Part shown: positions 24,590 through 35,474 of the stretch, piece after piece
How positions within the stretch are numbered: the first letter of the stretch is position 1
How the letters are laid out: every line of letters begins with the position of its first letter
From: Charina bottae
Taxonomy: Eukaryota > Chordata > Lepidosauria > Squamata > Charinaidae
Direction: 5' to 3'
Length of the DNA: 64,000 nt
Assembly (NCBI GenBank): GCA_023362775.1
Contig: JALMGJ010000014.1
Location: forward strand, 2,378,001-2,442,000
Program-made: the position numbers and the translations under genes
The notes under the pieces: model-generated
The model's database searches: none
The model's input: the letters and a program-made list of their open reading frames with translations, nothing else
What the model was told of the DNA's origin: nothing

Positions 24590-25395
24590 GGAAAGGACTT
24601 TGAACCAGACACATTCAATCAGCTGCCACCCGTTAAATCATTTCCTAAACTGGCTGAAATGCCATTATTTTCCAACCAGGCTGAATCCATCCCTTCTCTC
24701 AGATGAATTTGAGTCCTCTTGGACTCAAGCAGTACATTAAAATCTCCTATCATGTGGCCTCTCCCTTAACTCCCCATATTGTCTTGATTTCACTCAGGCT
24801 GGCGGAGTTATTAAAGAAAGGCTTTTAGACATTGAAGCCCCAAATGAAAGAGGACTCATCCCAAATTCTGTCCAAACTTGGTTTTAACCATGTCAGGTGG
24901 AAACCAGCCAACTACGTCAACTCATTCATCTCTCCAGCCCAACAAAGGTTCTTCTTCAGAGCCAGATATAACAGTCTACCCTCAGTGCTTTTATACAGGA
25001 GATTTAATAAAAACCCCAGGATTAGCCGAACCTGCCCCTTGGTGACGGTTCAGTTGAATCTATTCTCCAGGTGCTGCTACAATGATATCCAAGAAGACTC
25101 ATCTTCCCTCTCTTGCTAGAGGCACCAAATTGCCCTGAGGAACTTCATGTCAATTTCTTCTTTATCAGACAAGGAAAATGCTATCACCCATAATGTACCA
25201 AAATTCTGTATTGCTGTTGTGAATGTGCACAAACATCTGGCTCTCGCACATGACTGACACCCGCATACCTGATTCACTTACTGTATCTTATGGCTATGTG
25301 CGTGATTTGTTTGTTTTTTTCTTTGCTGTGTTTAGTTTATATATGTTCTCTTTTATCTGGTCACTGACTAAAATAAATATTATCATCATCCAATA
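24590..25395 (+). mobile_element. Non-LTR LINE, 3' end with decayed ORF2 C-terminus
   Basis: A reading frame at 24832-25119 contains QQRFFFRARYNSLPS and ISRTCPL, the C-terminal region of a LINE reverse transcriptase with its cysteine motif, in decayed form. The 3' end tggtcactgactaaaataaa followed by tattatcatcatc matches the 3' end of the opposite-strand LINE at 62570-63650, so both are one family. I do not assign the clade. Confidence 0.65.
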
Positions 25396-25399
25396 GATG

Positions 25400-25735
25400 A
25401 GAAACCCCTACACTCACTCGCACTGATGATGTTACCTAGTTGGGTAATGAAACGTCTACAGGTAGTCTCTGTTTAGCGTCCACAATTGGGACCGACAACT
25501 CAGTTGCTAAGCGAAGCAGTCACCAAGTGAAACAACATGATTTTACAATCTGACTTCAGCTTTCCTTTGCTTCACAGACCTGCAAAGGTCATAAATGCGA
25601 GGATTGGTTGTAAAGTTACTTTTTCATCACCATTGTAACTGCAAATGGTCACTAAATGAGACAGTCACTAAATGAGGACTACCTGCACAAGCAAACAACC
25701 AAGCTCAGAGAGCACCAAGAACTCCATATCATCAT
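25400..25735 (+). mobile_element. Penelope-like element 3' fragment, interrupted
   Basis: The left part (actgatgatgttacctag, aatgaaacgtcta) and right part (agctcagagagcaccaagaa, ctccat) are contiguous in the Penelope copies at 47620 and 50734. Here they are separated by a Tigger-like element at 25459-25685. Confidence 0.75.
25459..25685. mobile_element. Tigger/pogo-like element, copy 4 (internally deleted)
   Basis: CAGGTAGTCTCTG at the left and gaggactacctg at the right, 227 bp. It is inserted at a TA in a Penelope-like fragment. Confidence 0.85.
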
Positions 25736-26104
25736 CATCAATCATTGCCTAAGTATAACTTTTATCAATAATTGCTATGCCACAATAGGAGAAAATATAG
25801 CAGCTAAAATGCTTCTATCTCCACACCTATTCAATTCTATACACACTTAGGTGAAAATGCATTCCCTTGAACTTAAGGAGTTCATTCTTCAAGGAAAATA
25901 AAGTGCTGAATTTTGCTGTCAAAAGGCTGTGTGGGAAAGACACAGACATTATAGTGTACAGAAGACATTATATTGTACAAATACAATTGCAGAAGATAGA
26001 ATGGGCTCTATGTCTAAATCATTTTGATCTGAATTATGATCACTAAACACCTGTTAATTGGAAAAATCGACAATGGCCCTTGTTAGATTACATGTGGCTG
26101 ATTC
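25736..26104. other. Intergenic, no feature recognised
   Basis: AT-rich sequence with a short (atc)n at about 25727-25740. Nothing else is seen. Confidence 0.4.
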
Positions 26105-27195
26105 GAGTTATCTGGTCATAACAAATATACATAACAAATACATAAGGAAGAAAAAGAAAGAAATGCAAAAAAAAAGAAAAAGTGCAAAAAGCAGTACAGT
26201 AAAAGAAAGAAAAAAGGATAATAAAAGGAACAAGAAGCAGAAAAAATAAGAGACTTCCAACCTTCTTTTCAGCAGTTACAAACAAACTCATTGTCTCTCC
26301 TCCCTCTTTAATATTACAAAAAAAAAAAAAAATCCTTTCAGCTCCTTATTCAACTCTTTCAATTGTCAAAGCCAGAAATCATCATTTCACTCTTTTCCAT
26401 TTTCAGCAAAAAGTCCATAAAAGGTTTCCAGTCTTCTATAAAAGCAGTTCTTGTTTTGTCCCTGACCAAACAGGTCAGTTTTGCCGTTTCTGCCAATTCT
26501 GCCATCTTCACAATCCATTCCTCCATTGTGGGTGTTTTGGTATCGATCCATCGTTGTGCATATAATAATCTTGCTGCAATTACCATATATAAAATCAGTC
26601 TTCCACGAGTCTTTTCTAATTGGCTATCCATAAGTCCCAATAAAGAAGTTCTGGTTTCTTCTCATTTTTATTCTTTAAAATTCTTGTTATCATCACCTGT
26701 ATTTGAATCCCTTTTTTTTTTTTTTTGCTTTTTCATAAGTCCACCATGCATGGTAAAATGTCCCTTTGTGTTTTCCACATTTCCAACATTGACCAGATGT
26801 ACCTTTATACATCTTAGATCAGAGCTTTCCAAACTGTGTGTCGGGACACGTTAGTGTGTCAGCTGCAGTGTCTGGGTGTGTCGCGGCTGCTGCTGCCTCC
26901 TGGCTTCCAGGCAGGTCCTAGTGCCTGCCTTGTGCCTTGCTGCCTCCAAACCTGCTGTGATTCCGTGCAGGTCCTAGTGCCTGCCTTGTGCCCTGCTGTA
27001 AGAGTGTGTCGCGAAATGATGCCCTGCTGTAAGAGTGTGTCGCGAAATGATGCATGTCTAAAAAGTGTGTCACCAACATGAAAAGTTTGGAAAGCTCTGT
27101 CTTAGATAGTTTCTCTGGTGTCATATACCAGCGGTACAAGAAATACCTCTTCCTCAAACACCCTGAGGTATGAATAACTGTTCCAAAACACCCCC
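26105..27195 (-). mobile_element. L1 LINE 3' end (ORF2 C-terminus), split by a hAT element
   Basis: On the minus strand the halves join as [29 protein letters not shown] and FYHAWW (the L1 ORF2 C-terminal CCHC-like knuckle), then RWIDTKTPTMEEWIVKM and DWKPFMDFL. An A-rich 3' UTR follows. The element is 5'-truncated. A frame-disrupting hAT insertion is at 26820-27099. Confidence 0.85.
26820..27099. mobile_element. hAT-like element (CAGAGCTTTCCAAACT ends) inside L1
   Basis: Termini CAGAGCTTTCCAAACT and AGTTTGGAAAGCTCTG with a perfect 8-bp TSD tcttagat (26812-26819, 27100-27107). It contains two internal tandem duplications, including a roughly 31-bp unit repeated at about 26990-27051. Confidence 0.9.
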
Positions 27196-27235
27196 ACACC
27201 CCCACACTCTCCAAATATTCGGTTGGCAAGAAGAA

Positions 27236-27702
27236 GAAGGATGCTGAGGATCTGGAAAGAGTGAAGAGAAGAACAGCAAGGAAGGCGAAGGGCTGGCAGG
27301 CTAGATCCTACTAAAAGAACTGGGTAAGTTTGGCCTAAAGAAGAGAAGGAGGAGGGGAGACATGATAGCAGTCTTCCAAGAGCTGAAGGGCTGCCCCAGG
27401 AAAGAGGAGGTGGATTTATTCTCCATAGTGCCAGGGGGTGGGACAAGAACCAACGCGTGGAAGCTTTCAAGAGAGAGGTCGGACTCAAAATAAGGAGGAA
27501 TTTCCTGGCCAGGAAAGCTAGGAAGCAGCGGGACAGCTTGCCTCCTAGAGTCATGGGGGCTCCATCACTGGAGGATTTCAAACAAAGGTAGGACAGCCAT
27601 TGGCCTGGGAGAGTCTGAGGATTCCTGCCCTGGGCAGGGGGTCGGAGTAGAAGACCTCCAAGACCCCTTCCAACCCTATGGCTCTGTGAATGGGGGCTTC
27701 TC
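27236..27702 (+). mobile_element. CR1 LINE 3' end
   Basis: It starts at gaggatctggaaagagtg, has ggagacatgatagcagt and tttcctggccaggaaagct, and ends ggcagggggtcggag, ccccttccaaccctatgg. This is the characteristic 3' region of CR1. Confidence 0.85.
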
Positions 27703-27960
27703 CGTGTTTTAAACATTGTAAATGGTTTATATTTACTAATTGTGCGCCTAAATGGTTTTGCTTCAGGTATCATCAGTGATTGATTGACACTTTGGAGGAG
27801 TTTCCAGTTTGGGTCAATCCACCCCTTTCCTTCCTCCCTCCCTCCCTCCCTGACCACACAGGGGCGCCCGCCACTCTCTGCGCCCAGCCTCTGCCGGCCG
27901 CGGGGTCTCTGGCTGCCCAGCCGCTCACTGCCACGGAAGCCCGACGCGACTTCGGCCTGC

Positions 27961-28055
27961 CTTCCTTCCTTCCTTCCTTCCTTCCTTCCTTCCTTCCTTC
28001 CTTCCTTCCTTCCTTCCTTCCTTCCTTCCTTCCTTCCTTCCTTCCTTCCTTCCTC
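27961..28055. repeat. (TTCC)n microsatellite, about 95 bp
   Basis: A pure cttc/ttcc array at the upstream edge of the CpG island. Confidence 0.98.
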
Positions 28056-28749
28056 CCGCGACCTGTTGCCGCTTCCCTTCGCCGCAGCCCGTCTGGCTCC
28101 TTCCCAGCAGGGTCGCCGGAGTGAAGCCGCGCCTGGCAGCCTCCTTTCACTTCGCTCCGATTCCTGCCGGGCGGGGCTCGGAGCCCCAAAGCAACTCCAA
28201 ACGCGTCCCTGGCGGCAGCGGCGGGGGGGGGGGGGGGGGGCTGAAAAAAGAGGCGTCCCCGTCCCGAACGTTTCTCTTTTTCTCCGCCACTGTCAACCCG
28301 ACAGATATGCCCAAAGGGCCTTTTTTAACACAGCCCGCCCCCCCGGGTCCGCCTGTTGCGTTGCCTGTTGCCCGTCTCATTCGTCTCCCCTGGACCCCCA
28401 GCCCCACTCCTGTCCACCCCCCAGTGGAGCTCGCCAGCCCTTCTGAGCCTGCCCATCCCTCCACCCCGCCGCCCCTTTAATTCTCCCCATTTGCACTCTC
28501 CGGGGCGAAAGACCCCTCTGCCTTTCCCTTCTGCCCCCCCCCCCCGAAAGATCCGCGGGCTGAAGGTTACGATCCCCTGAAGAGGGAAGTCCAAGGTCCC
28601 GGTTTCCCGATCCCGGCGATGCTTCCCCCAATCGCGCCTTTGCGATCGCCCTGATGATGTCATCTGCAGCCGGGCCGGTGCTCTGGGGCCGCTTCATAAA
28701 CAACGAGAGATAATTTCTCTCGGGCCGAAGGGTTATTGCTATTGCAAGC

Positions 28750-29066
28750 CTCCCCCCCTCCCCCGGTATTCCAACCCGCCCCCCCGGTTTCGTGCCCTGC
28801 AGTCCCTCCGTGGACCACCAGGGGGCGCCCTGCCGCTCGCTCGGCCCTCCTCGCCGCCGGCACCGGACGCGGTTTCGCTGCTGCTGCTGCCGCCGCCGCC
28901 GAATCGCAGCGCGTCGCTTTTCGCTCCCGTCCCCGAGCGCCCGGCCGGCGAGCGCCCCAGCCGCGGCGGCCGCTGCGCCCCCTCGCCGTGCCTGCCCGGC
29001 GGGAGCAACCGGGGGCGCCTCCGAGCCGGCAGCCCTGCTGCGCCCCAGCCCCGCGGAGCCGCCCAG
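28750..29066 (+). other. Possible first (5' UTR) exon of an unidentified gene
   Basis: Only the 3' border is supported: CCCAG|GTAGGAG with gt at 29067-29068. The start is a guess. Open frames here are GC-driven and I see no conserved protein, so a non-coding first exon is the simplest reading. Confidence 0.35.
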
Positions 29067-30000
29067 GTAGGAGTTCCGCCGCCTCCGGCCGCTGCCGGCC
29101 GCAGCCCAGCTGCTCGGCCCGAGCCCCGCTGCCTTCCCCTCTCCCCGCGCGGTCTCGGGGTCGCGCCTCGGGGGGTTCGGCGAGGGCGCCGCTCGGCTCC
29201 TGCGCCCCTCGCGCGCGCCACCCCCCCGCCCGGGATTCCGGCACATCTGTTGATGGAGCCCCTTCCCCACCCGCAGCCCCCCAGTAAAAGAACGTGGGAA
29301 GAGGACTGCTTTTCCTCTAGCCAGGGAAGGAGTCGGGGGGGGCAAGTGTTGGCGGATCCCCCCGGCGTCCTTTTGGGGTTAAAGAAAGAGTCCTGCTAAG
29401 GGTCCCCACGTTGCGATCGGGAGGTGCCATCGGGTCTCTGGGCTTGGGGAGCCTCCTTTCCCCCCAGTCTTCTTGGAGTCGGGAGGGCCAGTATCCCCAG
29501 ACGTCAGGGTCCCTCTCTCCTTCCCCCGCCTATTGGGGGGACGCTGCCCAGTTCCTTTCCCCAGTCCATTTCCAGAATGCCCACTTTGCTCCCACCTTAC
29601 TGATTACAACAGGAGGTCTTGGGGAGGGGGCAGCGTGGGGGAGGAAGGGAGCTTGCTCTAAAGAAGAGGGGAACCACAATTGAGCTGCCCCTTTCTGGAC
29701 CGAAAGCCCAGCGATGTTGTAAAAGGGAGCACTGGCCTGGATTTTATGGGGATCCCCTCTTTTGGAAAGCTGGGCAGGAGAGAGACTGTGCTGGCTCCCC
29801 CTGAAGTGTGTGACATGACTAAGTCTGGGAGCGTTTCTTTCTTTGGCTCCTGCCTCGTTCTCTTCTTTTTTAAAGAGCCAGGTGAATATACCGGTTTGTC
29901 AAAAAAAAAAAAAGGGAAAGAAAAATGTCTTTGGGTTGTCTGTGCCTTCTGTTTTGGCAAGTGCAAGAGAGGAACAAGTGGTTGAGTTGGGGCAGAGAAT

Positions 30001-30090
30001 GGATGGATGGATGGATGGATGGATGGATGGATGGAAGGAAGGAAGGAAGGAAGGAAGGAAGGAAGGAAGGAAGGAAGGAAGGAAGGAAGG
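30001..30090. repeat. (GGAT)n(GGAA)n compound microsatellite
   Basis: About 33 bp of ggat units followed by about 57 bp of ggaa units, on the far side of the CpG island from the (TTCC)n array. Confidence 0.97.
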
Positions 30091-33000
30091 ATACAGAGAA
30101 GAGGATGGAGTGAATTCTACAGGGAAGAGGCAGAGGAAGGGGGCTTTTGTGGGAAGTGAGTTATGGGTGCAGGGTGGAGGAACAGGATGGAGCGAAGGAG
30201 GCCAGTGAGCGAGAAGAGGGTGACAGCCAGGGACGGAGCCGAACAGCTTTGGGGAGGAGGAAAGAGCAGTTGGCTAAGTTATATTGTTTCCCCAACATCC
30301 CTTCAAGGACTCCCGAGCCTTTCATTTATGCGCCAGTCAGGATCCCGTGCGCTGCGTGCCCGCCAGCAGGCCCTTTCAGAAAAATGTCACCTTATCTCGC
30401 TTGGAGGAAAGGCAGCATCTTTCCTACAGTACTTTGGTGCTGCAGGTGTAAATGCAGCAAGGCTGTCATTGCAAGGACGCAGTTGCAGTTCTTCCACCAC
30501 TTGCATTCTTGCAAATGCTGCTGCATCGCACCCACCGAGAGGGCCTGCAGAGGCGTCCTCCGTGGCTGGGTCTGGACCTACCCCCCCGTTGGGGCATTTT
30601 AGGAATGGGAAACATGATCAAAAGTCAGAGGAAAAGGCTGTCCAATTGCAACAACCACAGTATTTCAAATGCTCCTTCGAAATATTCCTTGATCTTCCCA
30701 AAGGGTATAATGGAAAGCAGCGTGATAGAAGACCCTGGGCCCAGATACAACTGGAATGCGGTGCAAACTGGCCACCAGGGATCAAGGAAACCCACTGATG
30801 GTTGTTTGAATGCTAAAGGGTGGTGTGTGTGTGTGTGTGTATTCCTTTGGAATGATTAGATGTGCTTTTAAGTTGGATAAAAACCCAGATATATTGTTGT
30901 GAGTCTTATTGTGGGCAGCAGGTTAGACAGACCGTTGTAGCTCTTCACAGGTTTGGTGCCTGGTGCAGGAAAGCTTATGATTAGATTACTTTCTCAATGG
31001 GTAACGGATTGCCTCCCCAAGGGATCAGCACAGAACAATTCCTCTGTCGGTCCTTCCTCCATCGGTCCTTCGGTCCCTCTCTTTCTCTGTGTAGTATGTA
31101 AATGAGAGGCATCTTGGCTGATAAGACCAGGAGAGGGAATTTGAATGCCAGGGAATGTCCAGGGAAGCCCAGCTGGTTCAGCATCATGGTTTCCAGAATG
31201 TCCAACCAGACGCTTCCAGGGTTAACACCACAGAAGGATATGAAAACGGTCCCTCCCGCCCACAGCCACTCCCTTGCAACTTCAGTTGCTGTCCAAACCC
31301 ATCACTATAGAGAGTTTTGTGAGAAAACTCTCTCGGCATCCATTTCAATCATCATGAATTCATCCCTACAACATCCCTGCAAGGTAGACCAGTACTCTGA
31401 TCATTCCCTATTATAGACGTCTGCAGGTGGAAAGAAGGGGATAAGGCAGCAGCTCACCTACAGCCCCTTTGCAAACAGAGTTTGGAGGGGGGGGGGCTAA
31501 TTAGGATTCCAAGGTTCACCTTCGTCTCCCGCTTCAGCATTCGTGCAACAGAACGGTGTGCCCTGTGACTGATGACAGACCGGCGGCAAGGTCTCTGTTC
31601 TGTCCTGCTGGTTACCAACAGCGCTTTGCGTGCCTTCTCATCAATCAGATGCAGGATTTTCCCAAATGGGACGCCGGGTTCGTTCTTCAAGGTCATAACC
31701 CTCCGGAGCATTAATCTCAGAGACCGGCAGGATGTCGCTTGGCTTGGTCGAATTTTCCCTGGGTTTCTTATTTCCTGTGAAGACGCCGGCTCTGATGCCA
31801 GGAGGGGCTGGCATTTGCTTTCGACCCTCGGCGCGAGATGACACGCAGAAGCCCGTCCCTTGTCACAGCTGCAGTGTGACAGTTGGGACCTGGTGGCTGA
31901 AGGCAGCCGGTCGGGTGAGTGCCTGGCATGCAGCGTCTGGGATTAAGCGTTATGCGGAGATGCCAGGGTGATGCTCGTGAAGACGTATGCCTCTGGCGCA
32001 TGTGTGGAGTCAGAAAGACAACCCTTGGATTGAAAGAGTGGGGTGGGGAAGGAGCCAGGGGGTTCTGCTTTAGGAGAAAGCTGGTGGTCAAGCAGTATTG
32101 CTGTAGCTGGTAAGAATTTTCTGTTTGAATCTTAGCTCGGCCACGCTTGGCTTCCATCAGTCTTGTCCAGTCGTGGCCCTGGCTGATCTTGACGAGGTGT
32201 GGCCTGATGCCCACCCTCTGCTAACCCATGGTTTGTCAGATGAGCAACAGTTAGCTGGGTCCACTTATGTCCCTGCCAGTTTGATGGCTCAGCATTCGAT
32301 TTTCTTTCCAGACCAAAATTCCACTTCACCCCAAATAACCCAGTCTGGGGAAAAAGGCATCTGTTTTGATTTCTCACTTGTTCCTCATCTGTATTTCGTT
32401 TTCAGAATGCATGCATATTGATGACATGTTTAATGCAGTGTCATCTTTTGGTTTGGAATTAGGCCTAGTATCATGGGGGGGAAACAGATCCCAAACAGAT
32501 CAACCGAAGATTTGCCCCAAAGGTACCTTCATTTGTGGAAAATCACCCTAGTTGGCTGGAGGGTGCTGAGAGGAGGAGGGAAACGGGGTGGGCGGGAGTA
32601 GATTTCCATCTTTTTATGCTGCATAATAAACTTGGCTAAATGCATAGAGCTCTTTGAATAGAATAAATTAGATGAAGTTAAGTAGTTTTGCATAGATCTA
32701 ATTAGATATATTTTTCCTTTTTTCATGATTCAAAGCTGTTGTGCAATCGGCTTTATTTATTTGTTTCTTCCATCAGGGGAGTAGAGCAAAGGAATAAGCT
32801 GAGAGATGTTCCCAAATTTTTCAGAACTTTTTTTTTTTTTGGTACAGAAGTGGGCGTGCTTCCAAAAGCTGTCTTTAAAACAACAACACATCCTTTCCTT
32901 CTTGGGTTACCGACTGAGAGCAAAGCAGTAGGGTGGGTGCGGCGTCTTTACCAGATCGATGTATCTTGATGCTACTAATTTCAGTTCTTGATGGCTAATG

Positions 33001-33485
33001 TGGGTCACCGAGTCTCTGCGGGGTCCACAGAGCCTGGTGGCTTTGCTACAAGCTGACTTGGGGATCTGAAGCCAGCCTTACCCTTTCTCAGTCCCTTAGC
33101 TGCCGATGGGGACAGCGGTACAGTGCCACTGAGATTGGCACGTCTAAAGTGCTTCGAACACAAGTTTAAATGCTATTTAAATGCTATTATCACTGGGAAC
33201 CCTCAGGTACTCATTCCTGCTGAGCCAATGACTTTCAGACAGCCAGGTCCTATGTGGGCTTCTTGAGAAGGTAGAACACTTAAAAGGTACCAGATTGGAG
33301 AAGGCTGTGTGAAAAAAGATACGTCTTTGCTTTCGGCTTACGGGTGGCTCTTCATAATAATGCCTCCCATGATCAGGGACGGTGTACTTCGTTAACTGTT
33401 AAGCAAGAGTGAGAGAGGAGTCTGCAGGGGCAGGTTTCTAGGGGCAATTGGGTCTTTTCCATGGGGATCAAAAGGATGCTGGGTT
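30091..33485. other. No gene recognised (intron or intergenic)
   Basis: Unique-looking sequence with a short (gt)n at 30823-30840. A donor-like site at 31915 is not backed by a convincing exon. Confidence 0.4.
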
Positions 33486-33960
33486 CATAGAATCCTAGCG
33501 TTGGAAGGGATCTTGGAGGTCTTCTAGTCCACCCCCCTGCCCAAGGCAGGAGTCCTCATACCATCTCAGACAAATGCTTGTCCAATCTTTTCTTGAGAAC
33601 CTCCAGCGATAGAGCACCCACAATTCCAGGAGGCCAGCTGTTCCACTGCTTAATAGTTCTCACTGTCAGGAAATTCCTCCTTATTTCCAGGTTGGATCTC
33701 CCTCTGATGAGCTTCCACCCATGGCTTCTTGTCCTACCCTCGGGTGCTATGGAGATAAATCGATGCCCTCTTCCCTGTGGCAGCCCTTCAAGTATGGGAA
33801 GACTGCTATCATGTCTCCCCTCCGTCTCCTTTTCATTAAGCTAAACATGCCAAGTTCCTGTAGCCGTTCTTTGTAGGATTTAGCCTCCAGACCCCTGATC
33901 ATCTTTGCTGCTCTTCTCTGCACTCTTTCTAGGGCCTCAGCATCTTTTTTGTACTGTGGT
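33486..33960 (-). mobile_element. CR1 LINE 3' end, minus strand
   Basis: The reverse complement matches the copy at 27236. On the + strand it starts catagaatcctagcgttgg, includes tcaggaaattcctccttatt and ctatcatgtctcccctcc, and ends near gcactctttctagggcctc. Confidence 0.88.
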
Positions 33961-35410
33961 GTTAAATTGACTATGCATCACTCGAGAGCCCCCTTCTTGT
34001 GTTCTTAAAGAAACACGCCCTCAGTGGCCACGCTCCTGTGACTTCAGGACCTGTGTGGCAAGTTACAAGCTAAAAAGGACACCCTTTTCTTGTGCTGGAA
34101 GACAGGGAGTCATAAAACAGGAACTGGGCAGCGGCAGCAGGCATGTCTTTCGGATTTGTACTTCTACAGCCGTCACGAGTGCAGAAAGCCCAGCCAGAAG
34201 AAAATGTTGCCAATAGATTTCCACAACTCTCCTCAATCAATAACCCGTGTTCTCCCTTCTACTCCAAAAGACATGATAACCATTTGCCTCCCACCCCCTC
34301 CCCTGCTGCCTCTGCCCAATTCCCATTTCATGAGATCAAAGGGATGCATGAAGGAAGATTGAAAGCCCCTCCTAAAATAATAAGCCATAGGCTTGGGGTC
34401 CATCTGCTGTGATTCATGGCTCCTCCCATGGAGGAAGAAACACACAGGACACATTTACACAAGCCTGGGGGACTGATGTGACTCTGCCACCACCACCACC
34501 CTTATCTGCACTCAGTGTGGCTGGAAAAAGATTGCATGGTTCCAGTTTTCAGCCATCTGCAAATGGTTCATTGCAAACAAGGGGACTGAAGGCACAAGTG
34601 CTGTTCAGCAGGCATGTTTTTTAAAAAGCAGCCTTCTGGATGAGTTGGACTACAGCTCCCATTATCCTCCACTGGAAGGCTCCTGTAAAAACACACAACA
34701 AAGCAAGGAGACAATGGGTTTGAAGCTTCGTATCCCAGGGGTGAGAATGAGGAAAGAAAATGGGGATTTTCAGTCTCCATTCTTCCCCTGCATTCCTGGG
34801 ATCAATTCTGTCTTAATCTCCATGGTTGCTTGGCCCATCCAGGGATTATGACCAGTTCTGGAATGTGTTGCTAACATTTTGTGATGATGGAAGAAAGGGA
34901 GTGTTGAACTCAGTTGAGTGCAGTCATATCTCAATGGGCAGTTCATCTTCTGCAGAAGAATCATTGGGACATTGTTCTCCGAAAACATATTCTTGGATTT
35001 TTTTTCCAACTTCCCATTTCAGCTTATACCTCAGATGTTCCTTGATCTTCTCCCATCCAAGTAATAACCAATTCCAACTCTATTTAGCTTTTTGAGATTA
35101 ATGGTCAGCTAGCTGCCGCTGTGTCCAAAATAGTTTGAATACATTCAAGAACAAAATAATACCCATCCACTCTGAGAATGGTTCTAGCTATGTATCCTAT
35201 CCAGTATCATCCTATGTTGCATCATCACTTCCCAAGTCTGCCCCTTGCAAAAATATTAAGCGAAGGTTCTGGTCACCAAAAGGTTGTCCATTCCTGTTCC
35301 AGAAGAAAGAGGAAAATAGTGTCCAGGATTTCACATCTTGTACTTGCAAGAGCTCTCAAGGATGTGGGCATGTTATTGCCTGCAGTTAACAGAATGAACC
35401 TGCTGGAACA

Positions 35411-35474
35411 ATGAATGAATGAATGAATGAATGAATGAATGAATGAATGAATGAATGAATGAATGAATGAATGA
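35411..35474. repeat. (GAAT)n microsatellite
   Basis: About 16 uninterrupted atga/gaat units. Confidence 0.97.

Larger units (their letters stand above)
27830..29400 (+). promoter_or_regulatory. CpG island, probable promoter
   Basis: Very GC- and CpG-rich sequence in an otherwise AT-rich window. It holds a CRE-like TGATGTCA at 28655-28662, a C/EBP-like ATTGCAAG at about 28741-28748, several GC boxes, and an 18-base G-run at 28223-28240. There is no obvious TATA box. A strong splice donor on the + strand (29067) suggests transcription to the right. Confidence 0.65.

Noticed and set aside
27773..28189. Open frames with long LPSFLPSF or KEGRKEGR repeats
   Set aside because: They are translations of the (TTCC)n microsatellite.
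28377..29345. Long minus-strand open frame (about 320 codons) in the CpG island, plus overlapping frames on both strands
   Set aside because: All three frames on both strands stay open because GC-rich DNA has few stop codons. The predicted proteins are Arg/Gly/Pro/Ala-rich with no recognised domain.
31846..31914. Possible exon before a gtgagt donor at 31915
   Set aside because: No clear acceptor, no recognised protein and no conserved reading frame.
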